A stretch of 64,000 nucleotides of DNA, taken from the NCBI GenBank assembly GCA_964636705.1, contig CAZWUJ010000016.1:15380-79379 (forward strand), in the 5' to 3' direction. Numbering within the stretch: position 1 is the stretch's first letter; every line of letters starts with the position of its first letter. Below are positions 8,467 to 17,337 of this stretch, one piece after another. The stretch comes from VXRJ01 sp964636705. Its GTDB lineage: Bacteria > Acidobacteriota > Vicinamibacteria > Vicinamibacterales > UBA8438. Below the pieces are notes generated by a model. The model ran no database searches and had not been told where the DNA came from. It saw nothing but the letters and a program-made list of their open reading frames with translations. A program made the translations under genes and the position numbers.

Positions 8467-10167
8467 TTGAGACGACGACCGAGAGGTGCTTCCAGCTTCG
8501 ACATTCCCGCCATCGCCGTCGCGGCGGCCTGCTTTGCGCTCTCTCCGTTGACCGCCGCGCCGCAGGTCGCCTTCACCGACGCGACGGCCGCCGCCGGCAT
8601 CGACTTCACGCACACAACCGGCGCGTTCGGCGAGAAGTACCTCCCCGAGACGCTCGGGGGCGGCGCCGTCTGGATCGACGCCGACGCCGACGGGTGGCAG
8701 GACCTCTTCCTGGTGAACTCGACCAACTGGCCCGGACGCGGCGCCGCAACGCCGTCAGCCTTCTACCGAAACGACGCCGACGGTACGTTCACCGAAGCAA
8801 CCGCTGCGGCCGGCCTCGACGAGCCGATCTACGGCATCGGCGGCGCGGCGGCCGACTACGACAACGACGGCGACGTGGACCTGTACGTCACCGCCCTTGG
8901 TCCGAACCGCCTCTACCGCAACCGCGGCGACGGCGCGTTCGAGGATGCGACGGCGTCGGCGGGCGTCGGCGATCCCGGATTCTCGACGAGCGCTCTCTGG
9001 TGGGACTACGACGCGGACGGCGATGTCGATCTGTTCGTCGCGAACTACGTCGAGTGGTCGGCCGAGACGGATCTCTTCTGCACCCTCGATGGCTCGACCA
9101 AGTCGTACTGCACGCCCGAGTCCTACACTGGCCAGTCCGGCACGCTCTACCGCAATCGTGGCGACGGCACGTTCGAGGACATCACCGGGGAGGCCGGCGT
9201 GTCCGCGCCGACATCGAAGGGGCTCGGGGTCGCGATGCTGGACGCCGACGCCGACGGCTGGATGGATCTGTTCGTCGCGAACGACACGGAACCGGATCAA
9301 CTGTTCCGCAACCGTGGTGACGGAACGTTCGAGGATATCGGTGTCGTTGCCGGCGTTGCCTACAGCGAAACGGGGGTGGCGCGCGCCGGGATGGGTGTGG
9401 ACGCCGCCGACTACGACGACTCGGGCCTGCCCAGCCTCGTGATCGGGCACTTCTCGAACGAGATGATGGCGCTGTTCCACAACGAGGGTGGACTGTTCCT
9501 CGACGAGGCGCCGCGCTCGGCGCTCGGCCGCGCGACGCTCCTGACGCTCACCTTCGGTTGTTTCTTCTTCGACGTGGACCTCGATGGCCGGCTGGATATC
9601 TTTGCCGCGAACGGCCACGTTGCCGACGACGTCGAGCGTCTGCAGTCGCGCGTCACGTACGCGCAGGCCCCGCAACTGTTCCGGAACACCGGCGGCGGAC
9701 GCTTCGAGGAGGTGACCGACGCCGGCGACGCGCTCGCGACGCCGATGGTGGGGCGGGGTGCGGCGTTCGCGGACTACGATCGCGACGGCGATCTCGACAT
9801 CATCGTTACCGCCAACGGCGGCCCGGCGCGCCTGCTTCGGAACGATCTGGACGGCGCCGCGAACCTGATCCGGCTGACGCTGCGTGGAACCGACGCCAAC
9901 CGCAGCGGCATCGGGGCGCGGGTGGAAGTCACGGTAGGCGGCGTGACGCGGCGGCGGTTCGTGAAGTCGGGATCGAGCTACGCTTCGCAGAGCGAGTTGC
10001 CGGTGACCGTCGGTCTCGGCCCCGCCGCCCGTGCCGACAGCCTGCGCGTCGTCTGGCCGGACGGGTCAGTGGATGATGTCGGCGCGGTGGAGGCGAACCG
10101 GGAGATCGCAATCGTGCAGGGGACGGGAATCGAGGAGACCATCGCTATCGAACGGAGCAACCAGTGA
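8467..10167 (+). CDS. CRTAC1-type secreted protein (FG-GAP/VCBS repeats plus ASPIC/UnbV)
   Basis: 566 residues, TTG start with a signal peptide cleaved near ALSPLTAAPQ. The body is a seven-bladed-propeller type repeat array: repeated calcium-binding loops such as DADADGWQDLF, DYDNDGDVDLYV, DYDADGDVDLFV, DADADGWMDLFV, DVDLDGRLDIFA and DYDRDGDLDIIV, each followed by RNRGDGTFED-like turns. The C-terminus (about 455-540) is an ASPIC/UnbV domain (GIGARVEVTVGG, VVWPDGSVD). Family members are extracellular or periplasmic and thought to mediate protein or carbohydrate contacts; no enzymatic role is known. It ends in a GTGA overlap with the next gene, so the two are co-translated. Confidence 0.85.
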   Translation: MRRRPRGASSFDIPAIAVAAACFALSPLTAAPQVAFTDATAAAGIDFTHTTGAFGEKYLPETLGGGAVWIDADADGWQDLFLVNSTNWPGRGAATPSAFYRNDADGTFTEATAAAGLDEPIYGIGGAAADYDNDGDVDLYVTALGPNRLYRNRGDGAFEDATASAGVGDPGFSTSALWWDYDADGDVDLFVANYVEWSAETDLFCTLDGSTKSYCTPESYTGQSGTLYRNRGDGTFEDITGEAGVSAPTSKGLGVAMLDADADGWMDLFVANDTEPDQLFRNRGDGTFEDIGVVAGVAYSETGVARAGMGVDAADYDDSGLPSLVIGHFSNEMMALFHNEGGLFLDEAPRSALGRATLLTLTFGCFFFDVDLDGRLDIFAANGHVADDVERLQSRVTYAQAPQLFRNTGGGRFEEVTDAGDALATPMVGRGAAFADYDRDGDLDIIVTANGGPARLLRNDLDGAANLIRLTLRGTDANRSGIGARVEVTVGGVTRRRFVKSGSSYASQSELPVTVGLGPAARADSLRVVWPDGSVDDVGAVEANREIAIVQGTGIEETIAIERSNQ

Positions 10168-13100
10168 CCGGATCGACTTCACCATCGTTCATCGAACCGC
10201 CGGAGACCGGCGTGGGTCGGGGCGTTCGACTGACACTGCTGTTCGTCGCCGCGCTGGCGGCAGGCCACGTGATTGCCTGGTGGCTACTCGGTGCGGGTGG
10301 ACGCGCCCCCTCGCCGGAATACGGGGAGACGGTGCGCGTCTTCTACCGCGCGCTGGCGTCGCTCGAAGTCGGACTGCTCGACGACGCGCGGGACGGCTTC
10401 GTCGAAGCGGCCATCCTTGCCCCGGGCGAGCCGGCGGTGCAGGCGAACCTGGCGATTGCCGAGACGGTCATGGGCAACGACGCCGGCGCGAGCGCCGCGC
10501 TCGACGCCGCGGCGACTCTGGCCCCCAGCAGCGCGGAGATCGCCTACCTGCAGGGGCAGTTGGCGAGTTTCGCGGGACTCGCCGGTGAAGCGGAAGCGCA
10601 CTACCGGCGCGCGGCCGGACTGGACGCCGGTCACCTTCGCGCCCGCTTCGCTCTGGCGCAGGAACTGGAGCGATCGGGCGATCCGGCGGTCCTGGCCGAG
10701 GCACGGACGTGGCTCGAAGACGTGCTGGCCGGCCGCCCGGACAATCTGGCCGTGCTGCTGGAACGGGTGCGCTGGGCGGCGGCGGCGGGCGACGCATCGG
10801 TCGTCGAAGACACAGCGGAGCGCCTCCGGGCGGCCAGCGACGCCTGGTCGCCGCTTGCGATGACCCAGCTTGACGCACTGGAAGCCGCGGCAGATGGGGG
10901 TGACCTGGCGCGGGCGGCGACTCTTGCGCAGCTCCTCCGGAACGTGCTGGTTCGCACCGCCACTTTCCGCGAGGACCTGGCGCTCGTGAGTGTCAGCGCC
11001 GAGCAGATCGCCGAGCCCTTCGACCGGTTCCTGACGTTGCCGTCTCCCTCCCCCGACGCGTCGCCGCCGGACCGGACGCTCGCCTACGTGCGGGAACCCT
11101 TTGTGGGGGTGGCGGATGCGGCCGCCGCGGTGACGATCATCCCCCCCGCGGATGACCGCGCCGCCGCGGTCTTTGCCGCCGATGCGGCCACGGTGCGGCC
11201 GATCGGTCCCGCCGCGGCCGGCCCCGCGGCCTCCTTCGGCTTCCCGGCGGGTGCGTCGGGAACGCCGCCGGCCGCGGACGGACTGCTTCCTCTCGACTGG
11301 GACAGCGACTACCGAATGGACCTGGCCCTCGCGGGAAGTGACGGTTTCCGCCTGCTCGTGCAGGGCGAGGACGGGACGTTCGCCGAAGTGACGCCCCCGG
11401 CGGCGGACGAGGCGACGGAAGCGCCGGCGGCAGCCGCCGACCTGGTGCTTCATGGCGTCTGGGCGGCGGACGTGGAAATGGATGGGGATCTCGACATCGT
11501 CGTCGGCCCCGACTCCACGTCACCCTGGGTGGCTCGCAACAATGCCGACGGAACTTGGCGGACCGTCCGGCCATTCCCCGACATGCTGGGGTTGCGCGGC
11601 TTCGTCTGGGGCGATCTCGATTTCGACGGCGACCCCGACGCGGTGCTCCTTGACCGCGACGGCGGCCTCCATCCCATGGAGAACCTGCAAGCCGGCCGGT
11701 TCGCGCCATGGCCGGCGCCGGACTCGGCGGAGCCGGCAGTAGCCGTTGCGCTAGGTGACCTGAACGCGGACGGCCGGCTGGACCTCGTGTCGCTCGACGC
11801 CTCGGGCAGCGTGTGGCGGAGCAGCGTCGTCGCCGATCGGTGGGATACGTGGGATCGCGATGCGGTGGTGACCTGGGACGGATTGCCTGGCGCCGCCGCC
11901 CCCGGCTCGCACCGCCTGCTGCTTGCGGACTTCGACAACAACGGCGCCCTCGATCTCGCCGGATCCGGCCCCGCCGGCACCGAAGTCTGGCTGGCGGACG
12001 AACGGTCGGCACTGGATCCCGACCCGGTCGCCAGCATCGCGGGAGTCGAGGTGTTCGCTGCCAGCGACCTCAACGGGGATGGTTGGATCGATTTTGCCGG
12101 TCTCGACGACGGAACGCCAATCCAGCTCCTGGGGGAAGGTAGCGCGGGCTACGGCTGGCACCAGATCTTTCCTCGCGCGAACGTCGCCGCCGGCGATCAA
12201 CGGATCAACTCGTTCGGGGTCGGGGGCGAGATGGAGGCACGGGCCGGGCTTCTGGTGCAGAAGCAGGTCATCACCGGCGGGCCGGTCCACTTCGGCCTCG
12301 GGACGCAGCCACGCATCGACGTGGCGCGCGTCGTCTGGCCGAACGGCGTGATGCAGGCCGACTTCGAGCTGGCCGCTCGCGATGTCTTCGTCGCGGAGCA
12401 GCGGCTGAAGGGGTCGTGCCCGTGGCTGTTCGCCCACGACGGCGAGTCGGTGCGCTTCGTCACCGATTTCCTCTGGCGGTCGCCGCTCGGCATGCGGATC
12501 AACGCGCAGGACACCGCGGGAGTGACGCAGACGGAGGACTGGGTGCTGGTGCGCGGGGATCAACTCGCGGCGCGCGACGGGCAGTACGACCTGCGGATCA
12601 CGGCCGAGCTGTGGGAGAGCCATTTCATCGATCACGTCTCGCTGATGGTGGTGGACCATCCGCCGGCGACCGAGCTGTACGTCGACGAGCGATTCGCGCG
12701 CGATCCGGCGCCGTTGCGGCCGTTCGTCACCGGCGTGTCGCATCCGGTCGCCCGCGCCATCGACGACAAGGGGGTCGACGTGACGGCGCTCGTGCGCGAG
12801 CGGGACGACGACTACGTCGCGACGTTCGAGCGGGGATGGCACCAGGGGATCACGCGGGACCACTACCTGGAGATCGAGCTCGATACGGCGGCCGGCCCAA
12901 TGCCCGTCGCCGGGGAGGTCCATCTGCTCGCCTACGGCTGGATCTACCCGACCGACAGCAGCATCAACGTCGCCCTCGGCCAGAGCACGCTGCCGCCCCC
13001 GCAGGGTGTCCGCGTGGAGGCGCAGGGGCCGGACGGCGCGTGGACCGTCATGCATGCGGACGTCGGCTTCCCGGCCGGCAAGCTCAAGACGATGGTCATC

Positions 13101-13718
13101 CCGCTCGTGCGCCGCGCTGACGGCAGCGTCCCGACCCGCCTGCGGCTGCACACGAACCTGGAGATCTACTTCGATCGGATCGCCCATGCCGGGGCGGCGC
13201 CGGAGACGGGAACGACGGAGCGCCTCCTGCCGGATGTCGCCGACCTGCGCTACCGGGGCTACAACGTCACCGACTTCATCGGACCGCGCCGGATCGAGAT
13301 CCCCCGCTACCAGCTCGCTACGATTCAGCCGATCTGGCGGGATCTCGTCGGCTTCCACACGCGTTTTGGCGACGTCCGCGAACTGCTGGCGGACGTGGAC
13401 GACCGCTACGCGATCCTGAACGCCGGCGACGAGCTCGTCCTCCGGTTCGACGCGCCGCCCGAGCCTCCCGCCGGCTGGCGCCGCGACTTCATCCTCATCG
13501 GCGACGGCTGGGTCAAGGACGGCGACTTCAATACCGCCCACGCCAAGACGGTCGGCCCGATGCCGTCACACGACACACCCGACTATCCGCGGGAGCCGTA
13601 CCCCACGCTGGAGGACGATCCGGTCTACCAGCGCTACCCGAAGGACTGGGAGCGCTATCACACCCGCTGGGTCGCGCCGGACCGGTACCTGCGCGGCCTG
13701 CGGCGTTTGGATCGGTAG
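10164..13718 (+). CDS. Large TPR + FG-GAP + ASPIC/UnbV protein
   Basis: 1184 residues, GTG start coupled to the previous stop. A single TM segment at about residues 20-42 anchors it. Residues about 45-270 are TPR-like (FYRALASLEVGLLDDARDGF). From about 370 to 650 run FG-GAP/VCBS blades with loops DWDSDYRMDLAL, DVEMDGDLDIVV, DLDFDGDPDAVL, DLNADGRLDLVS, DFDNNGALDLAG. An ASPIC/UnbV segment (about 655-745, VVWPNGVMQADFE) follows, and then a roughly 430-residue C-terminal beta-rich region beginning CPWLFAHDGESVRFVTDF that I do not assign to a named family. The order cytochrome-CRTAC1-this gene suggests one periplasmic or surface assembly. Confidence 0.8.
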   Translation: MTGSTSPSFIEPPETGVGRGVRLTLLFVAALAAGHVIAWWLLGAGGRAPSPEYGETVRVFYRALASLEVGLLDDARDGFVEAAILAPGEPAVQANLAIAETVMGNDAGASAALDAAATLAPSSAEIAYLQGQLASFAGLAGEAEAHYRRAAGLDAGHLRARFALAQELERSGDPAVLAEARTWLEDVLAGRPDNLAVLLERVRWAAAAGDASVVEDTAERLRAASDAWSPLAMTQLDALEAAADGGDLARAATLAQLLRNVLVRTATFREDLALVSVSAEQIAEPFDRFLTLPSPSPDASPPDRTLAYVREPFVGVADAAAAVTIIPPADDRAAAVFAADAATVRPIGPAAAGPAASFGFPAGASGTPPAADGLLPLDWDSDYRMDLALAGSDGFRLLVQGEDGTFAEVTPPAADEATEAPAAAADLVLHGVWAADVEMDGDLDIVVGPDSTSPWVARNNADGTWRTVRPFPDMLGLRGFVWGDLDFDGDPDAVLLDRDGGLHPMENLQAGRFAPWPAPDSAEPAVAVALGDLNADGRLDLVSLDASGSVWRSSVVADRWDTWDRDAVVTWDGLPGAAAPGSHRLLLADFDNNGALDLAGSGPAGTEVWLADERSALDPDPVASIAGVEVFAASDLNGDGWIDFAGLDDGTPIQLLGEGSAGYGWHQIFPRANVAAGDQRINSFGVGGEMEARAGLLVQKQVITGGPVHFGLGTQPRIDVARVVWPNGVMQADFELAARDVFVAEQRLKGSCPWLFAHDGESVRFVTDFLWRSPLGMRINAQDTAGVTQTEDWVLVRGDQLAARDGQYDLRITAELWESHFIDHVSLMVVDHPPATELYVDERFARDPAPLRPFVTGVSHPVARAIDDKGVDVTALVRERDDDYVATFERGWHQGITRDHYLEIELDTAAGPMPVAGEVHLLAYGWIYPTDSSINVALGQSTLPPPQGVRVEAQGPDGAWTVMHADVGFPAGKLKTMVIPLVRRADGSVPTRLRLHTNLEIYFDRIAHAGAAPETGTTERLLPDVADLRYRGYNVTDFIGPRRIEIPRYQLATIQPIWRDLVGFHTRFGDVRELLADVDDRYAILNAGDELVLRFDAPPEPPAGWRRDFILIGDGWVKDGDFNTAHAKTVGPMPSHDTPDYPREPYPTLEDDPVYQRYPKDWERYHTRWVAPDRYLRGLRRLDR

Positions 13719-13755
13719 ATCGACGCACTAGAGCTCATATGATTCCACTCGTGGC

Positions 13756-14265
13756 TTGAAGAGGGATAGTGTGGGGGAGGCTCGGCGGTCGGAGGGCGCC
13801 ATAGAGTTGGCGATGACCTACATGGGGCTCGGTCAGTGTGAGAAAGCTAGGGAGTTGCTTGGGGCCGGAGAAGATTGTGTTGGGGGCCTGGAGCGAGTCC
13901 GGACGTTCAACTACGGGATGGCGGTCTGGGGAGCGAATGGCACAGTGGAGGTGGAACCCTTTGATCGCGTCGTAGAGATGGAACGGACTGATCCCGTGGA
14001 GGAAGTGGGTCCGAACTACCTCCAGTGTATGGCGATAGCGTACTGGGCGGTCGGTGACGAGGCCAACGCGAAGGAGGCGGTACGTAGGAGTGGAGAAGCA
14101 CTCGGAAGGTCGGCATTCAGTTGTTGGCGTTACCTGCGGGTCTCCGCTGATGACTTCCATGTAGATCTCGAGGAGATTGGTCGGTTGATCGGAGGTGACG
14201 CGAGGACGATGCCACGGTTTGCGCGGCCGATTTCGCGGATGCCAGCGGAACGGAGTGAATCATGA
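13756..14265 (+). CDS. Small TPR-like helical protein, coupled to universal stress protein
   Basis: 169 residues with helix-turn-helix repeats resembling TPR (AIELAMTYMGLGQCEKAREL; QCMAIAYWAVGDEANAKEAV). No catalytic motif is seen. The ATGA overlap with the following uspA-like gene and a GGAG about 7 nt before it support a real, co-translated gene. The start is uncertain: TTG at 13756 with TATGAT at 13738-13743, or the in-frame GTG at 13771. Codon use is less GC-biased than in the neighbours (frequent GGT, GAT, AAG, TTG), which hints at a different origin. Function not recognised. Confidence 0.6.
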   Translation: MKRDSVGEARRSEGAIELAMTYMGLGQCEKARELLGAGEDCVGGLERVRTFNYGMAVWGANGTVEVEPFDRVVEMERTDPVEEVGPNYLQCMAIAYWAVGDEANAKEAVRRSGEALGRSAFSCWRYLRVSADDFHVDLEEIGRLIGGDARTMPRFARPISRMPAERSES

Positions 14266-14738
14266 AGCTTGACAGGATCCTGGTGCCGGTCGACTTCAGT
14301 GAGACGGCGCAGCATGCGCTGGACTACGCGCGCGACCTGGCGCAGATGTTCGGGGCGCAGGTGCACCTGCTGCACGTCGTGCCCGATCCGGTGGCCCAGG
14401 GCTGGGCGGGTGAGGCGACCGGGATGATCATCCCCGACCTCCTGAGGACGTGGGAGGCGGATTCGGACAAGCGTCTGCAGGAGATTGAGGTGGCCGGCGT
14501 GACGGTGGAACGGGTGACCGCGGTGGGCCACGCCTTCATGGAGATCCTGAAGTACGCCGGCGCGAACGGCATCGATCTGATCGTCATGGGCACCCACGGC
14601 AGGGGGGCCGTGAAGCATATGCTCCTGGGCAGCGTCGCCGAGAAGGTGGTCCGCAAGGCGCCCTGTCCGGTGCTCACGGTGCGCCACCCGGGCTACGAGT
14701 TCATCATGCCGACCGTGCCGGTCATGAGCATGGCCTGA
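14262..14738 (+). CDS. Universal stress protein, UspA family
   Basis: 158 residues, a single Usp domain. The start KLDRILVPVDFSETAQHAL and the nucleotide-binding motif Gx2Gx9GS, read as GTHGRGAVKHMLLGS near residues 109-123, match the ATP-binding UspA/MJ0577 subclass. It likely acts as a cytosolic ATP-dependent stress-response regulator. ATG start within the ATGA overlap with the TPR-like gene, so the two proteins are made in proportion and may interact (inference). Confidence 0.9.
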   Translation: MKLDRILVPVDFSETAQHALDYARDLAQMFGAQVHLLHVVPDPVAQGWAGEATGMIIPDLLRTWEADSDKRLQEIEVAGVTVERVTAVGHAFMEILKYAGANGIDLIVMGTHGRGAVKHMLLGSVAEKVVRKAPCPVLTVRHPGYEFIMPTVPVMSMA

Positions 14739-14785
14739 CGCAAGGCGGTTGTGCCTTCTGCGCCCGCTGGCCGGCGGGAGCAGCC

Positions 14786-17167
14786 TCAGAACCTGACGTT
14801 CACCATCACTCGCGCGGTGCGCGGGAACGACGGGTGGAAATGGATGTCGTCCACCCCGTCGACCGGCTCGCCCGGCAGCCGCGACGTGTAGAAGTAGTCG
14901 ATGTCGGAAACGTCGCTGTCGAGCAGATTGAAGGCCTCCAGCACGATGTCCAGGCGCTCGCTGAGGCGGACGCCGATGTCTCCGTTCCAGATGGTCGTCG
15001 CGGCTGACCGCACGCTGTTGTCCTCGACAAGTGGACGCGGGCCGAAGTGCCGCAGCCGCACGCCGCCGAAGATGCGCCGCGCCGGCGCGACGGTGATCGC
15101 CCCGGCAATCACCCGGTCGAGCGCGCCGGGGATGTAGTCGCCGGCGGGGTCGAAGTCGGAGAAGCGCGCGCGGGACAGTGACAGATCCAGCTCACCGGTG
15201 AGCCAGCTCGTCAGGCGCAGGTAGTTCGTCCATTCCACGCCGAGCCGCCGACTGGGGCGGCTTGCTTCCGCGATGCCGGCGTCGCCGACGAAGATCAACT
15301 CGGAATCGAAGGCCAGGTACCAAAGGGCGACCGTCGACTGCAGGCCCGGCAGGGCGACCGTCCGCAGGCCGATTTCGGCTCCGCGGGCCGGCACCAGGGG
15401 ATCCTCGCTGTCCACTGGCTCCCCCGTGATCGGGTCGACCATCGTCGTCGCGGCCCTCGGGTCGTTGCTGTGGAATCCCTGACCGTAGTTCAGATAGATC
15501 TCGGTCCCGTGCCAGGGGCCCAGCACCGCGGTGAGCTTGGGGCTGATCAGGGCGGAAGCGCCGGAGCCGCTGTTGGCGCCCCGCAGCGCGTCGACGGCGT
15601 AGCGGTAGAAATCGCCCCGGACGCCAAGAGTCGTTCGGAAAACAGGGCTCCACTCGATCTCGGTCTGTCCGAACAGGCCGACGGTCGTCTGGTCGACGCC
15701 GTCGGTGCGAATGGGGCTGGTCCGGCGCCGCGCGATCGTCCGGTGGAGACCAACCGTGCCGACCGCGTCGTGGCGGATCGACGCACCTGCCGCATGTTCC
15801 ATCGGGCGGTCGAATCCGCGCCCCAGACGCCGGTGCACCAGGCGCGCCCCGGAGACCCACCGCCGGCCTTCCTGCTCGATCTGATCGCCGGCGATCGGGT
15901 TCTCCAGGAAGTAGGTGAAGTTCTGGAACAGGTTGAGCCCGCTCTGCAGGGTGTAGGCAGTCAGGCGGGTGGATCCCGCGCCGGTCGACTGCAGCCCGTC
16001 GAACGCCAGACTGTAGCGGGACGTCCGCCCGCCGTCGGTCGCGTCGATATTGCCGAAGCGCGACAGGCTCCCGGACTCGACCGCACGCAGCGGGATCTGG
16101 TCCGTCGCGTTCCAGTCGGCCTTGTACCCCATCGCGGTGACCGAGAAGCCGCTCTGCCGGTCGCCCTGGCTGTAGCGGATGACGCTGTTCACCTTGCGCA
16201 TGTCGTCGGGCAGCTCCCATGGCCCGTCGTTCTTGCTCAGTTCCAGCGCCACCAGCAGGTTGCCGGCGCCGACCTCGGGCGAAGCCGCGCCGAACACGCG
16301 CCCCCATCCCTGGCCGCCGCTGCTGAGGCTCAGGAGCGGCCGCTCCAGCACGTTCACGTAGTTCACGTTGGCCGATCCGGCGGCTGAGAAGTCGCCATGT
16401 TCGGCGAAGTACGGCCCCTTGGTGTACTGCACGCCGCTCACAAGCTCCGGGATCAACAGATTCACGTCGCTGTAGCCATGGGCATGTGCCCCGGACGACT
16501 CGTTCATCGGCACTCCGGCCAGGGTCGTGGCGAAGTCCGATCCGTGATCCAGATTGAAGCCGCGCAGGTAGTACTGGTTGGCCTTGCCCTCGCCGCTGTG
16601 CTGGCTCGTGATGAGTCCCGGGACAGCTTCGAGGACTTCGCCGGGGCGCATGATCGGCCGCGCCTCGAGCTGTTCCGCAGTTATGGCGCCGACGCTGGCC
16701 GAGGTGGCGATGCCGACCAGGTTCTCGGTCGGGTTTTCCAGGTCGGCGATGTTGCGGAAGGTCCGACTGCCGGTCACTACCACGTCGGCCGTGAGGCCGA
16801 GGGTGAGGATGGCGTCTGCGCGGTTCTCGCCGCTGGCGACTACCAGGTCGCGGCGCAGCGTGGAGAAGTTCACCAGCCGGAAGACGAGCGTTGCCGGCCC
16901 TGTGGCGACATCGTCAAAGCGGAACGTTCCGGCGCCGTCCGACGTCGCGTTCAGGACTCCTGCGGCGGTCTGCAACTCCGCCGAGACTCCGGGCAGCACG
17001 CCGCCCGTCTCGTCCAGAACCGAGCCGGTGACGACTCCGCGCTGCTGGGCCGTCGCGGTGGCGGCGGTCAGGGCCGAGACAAGTACGAACAGCGTCGCGC
17101 GCGGGACGTGACGCTTCACCGCCGGGAAACGGATAGCCAGGGTGCGGGAGACCGCCGGAAACGCCAC
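14786..17167 (-). CDS. TonB-dependent outer-membrane receptor with carboxypeptidase-regulatory-like domain
   Basis: 793 residues. A signal peptide ends near ATATAQQ. Residues about 43-125 form a carboxypeptidase-regulatory-like beta sandwich (GVVTGSVLDETGGVLPGV). The plug follows, with MRPGEVLEAVPGLITSQHSG and YYLRGFNLDHGSDF, and then a 22-strand-type barrel ending in the outer-membrane signature Phe (ARVMVNVRF). It imports an unknown ligand using TonB energy; plug wording such as GVPMNESSGAHAHGYSD resembles receptors of the metal or cobalamin type, but I would not assign a ligand. The GTG at 17167 is preferred because TACAGT lies 7 nt upstream; the alternative is the GTG at 17119. Confidence 0.85.
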   Translation of the reverse strand: MAFPAVSRTLAIRFPAVKRHVPRATLFVLVSALTAATATAQQRGVVTGSVLDETGGVLPGVSAELQTAAGVLNATSDGAGTFRFDDVATGPATLVFRLVNFSTLRRDLVVASGENRADAILTLGLTADVVVTGSRTFRNIADLENPTENLVGIATSASVGAITAEQLEARPIMRPGEVLEAVPGLITSQHSGEGKANQYYLRGFNLDHGSDFATTLAGVPMNESSGAHAHGYSDVNLLIPELVSGVQYTKGPYFAEHGDFSAAGSANVNYVNVLERPLLSLSSGGQGWGRVFGAASPEVGAGNLLVALELSKNDGPWELPDDMRKVNSVIRYSQGDRQSGFSVTAMGYKADWNATDQIPLRAVESGSLSRFGNIDATDGGRTSRYSLAFDGLQSTGAGSTRLTAYTLQSGLNLFQNFTYFLENPIAGDQIEQEGRRWVSGARLVHRRLGRGFDRPMEHAAGASIRHDAVGTVGLHRTIARRRTSPIRTDGVDQTTVGLFGQTEIEWSPVFRTTLGVRGDFYRYAVDALRGANSGSGASALISPKLTAVLGPWHGTEIYLNYGQGFHSNDPRAATTMVDPITGEPVDSEDPLVPARGAEIGLRTVALPGLQSTVALWYLAFDSELIFVGDAGIAEASRPSRRLGVEWTNYLRLTSWLTGELDLSLSRARFSDFDPAGDYIPGALDRVIAGAITVAPARRIFGGVRLRHFGPRPLVEDNSVRSAATTIWNGDIGVRLSERLDIVLEAFNLLDSDVSDIDYFYTSRLPGEPVDGVDDIHFHPSFPRTARVMVNVRF

Positions 17168-17174
17168 GTCATCG

Positions 17175-17180
17175 ACTGTA
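17175..17180 (-). promoter_or_regulatory. -10-like hexamer of the first TonB receptor
   Basis: TACAGT on the minus strand, 7 nt before the GTG start at 17167; no ribosome-binding site lies between. Confidence 0.35.
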
Positions 17181-17337
17181 GGTGACGCGCCACGCCGAGC
17201 GCATGACGATTGCCTGGAGTTCCACGAGCGGGCGTGCAGCCGGAACCGGCACGTTGCCCCCGGCTGCGGTAAGATTCGTCATCTCAGCACGGTCGAATCA
17301 ATCCTGAAGGGGCCGAGAGCAGGGGAGGAGTGTGCGG

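Noticed and set aside
5557..8613. A 1018-residue open frame on the minus strand across the cytochrome gene
   Set aside because: Antisense shadow typical of GC-rich DNA; Arg/Gly-rich composition, no domain, and the plus strand encodes clear CxxCH and TPR motifs.
13735..14160. A minus-strand frame of 141 residues opposite the TPR-like gene
   Set aside because: No ribosome site and no structured motif; the plus frame is coupled to uspA by ATGA and has helical repeats.
14738..14786. Intrinsic terminator between uspA and the TonB receptor
   Set aside because: Only 5-bp arms can be formed and no T-run follows.
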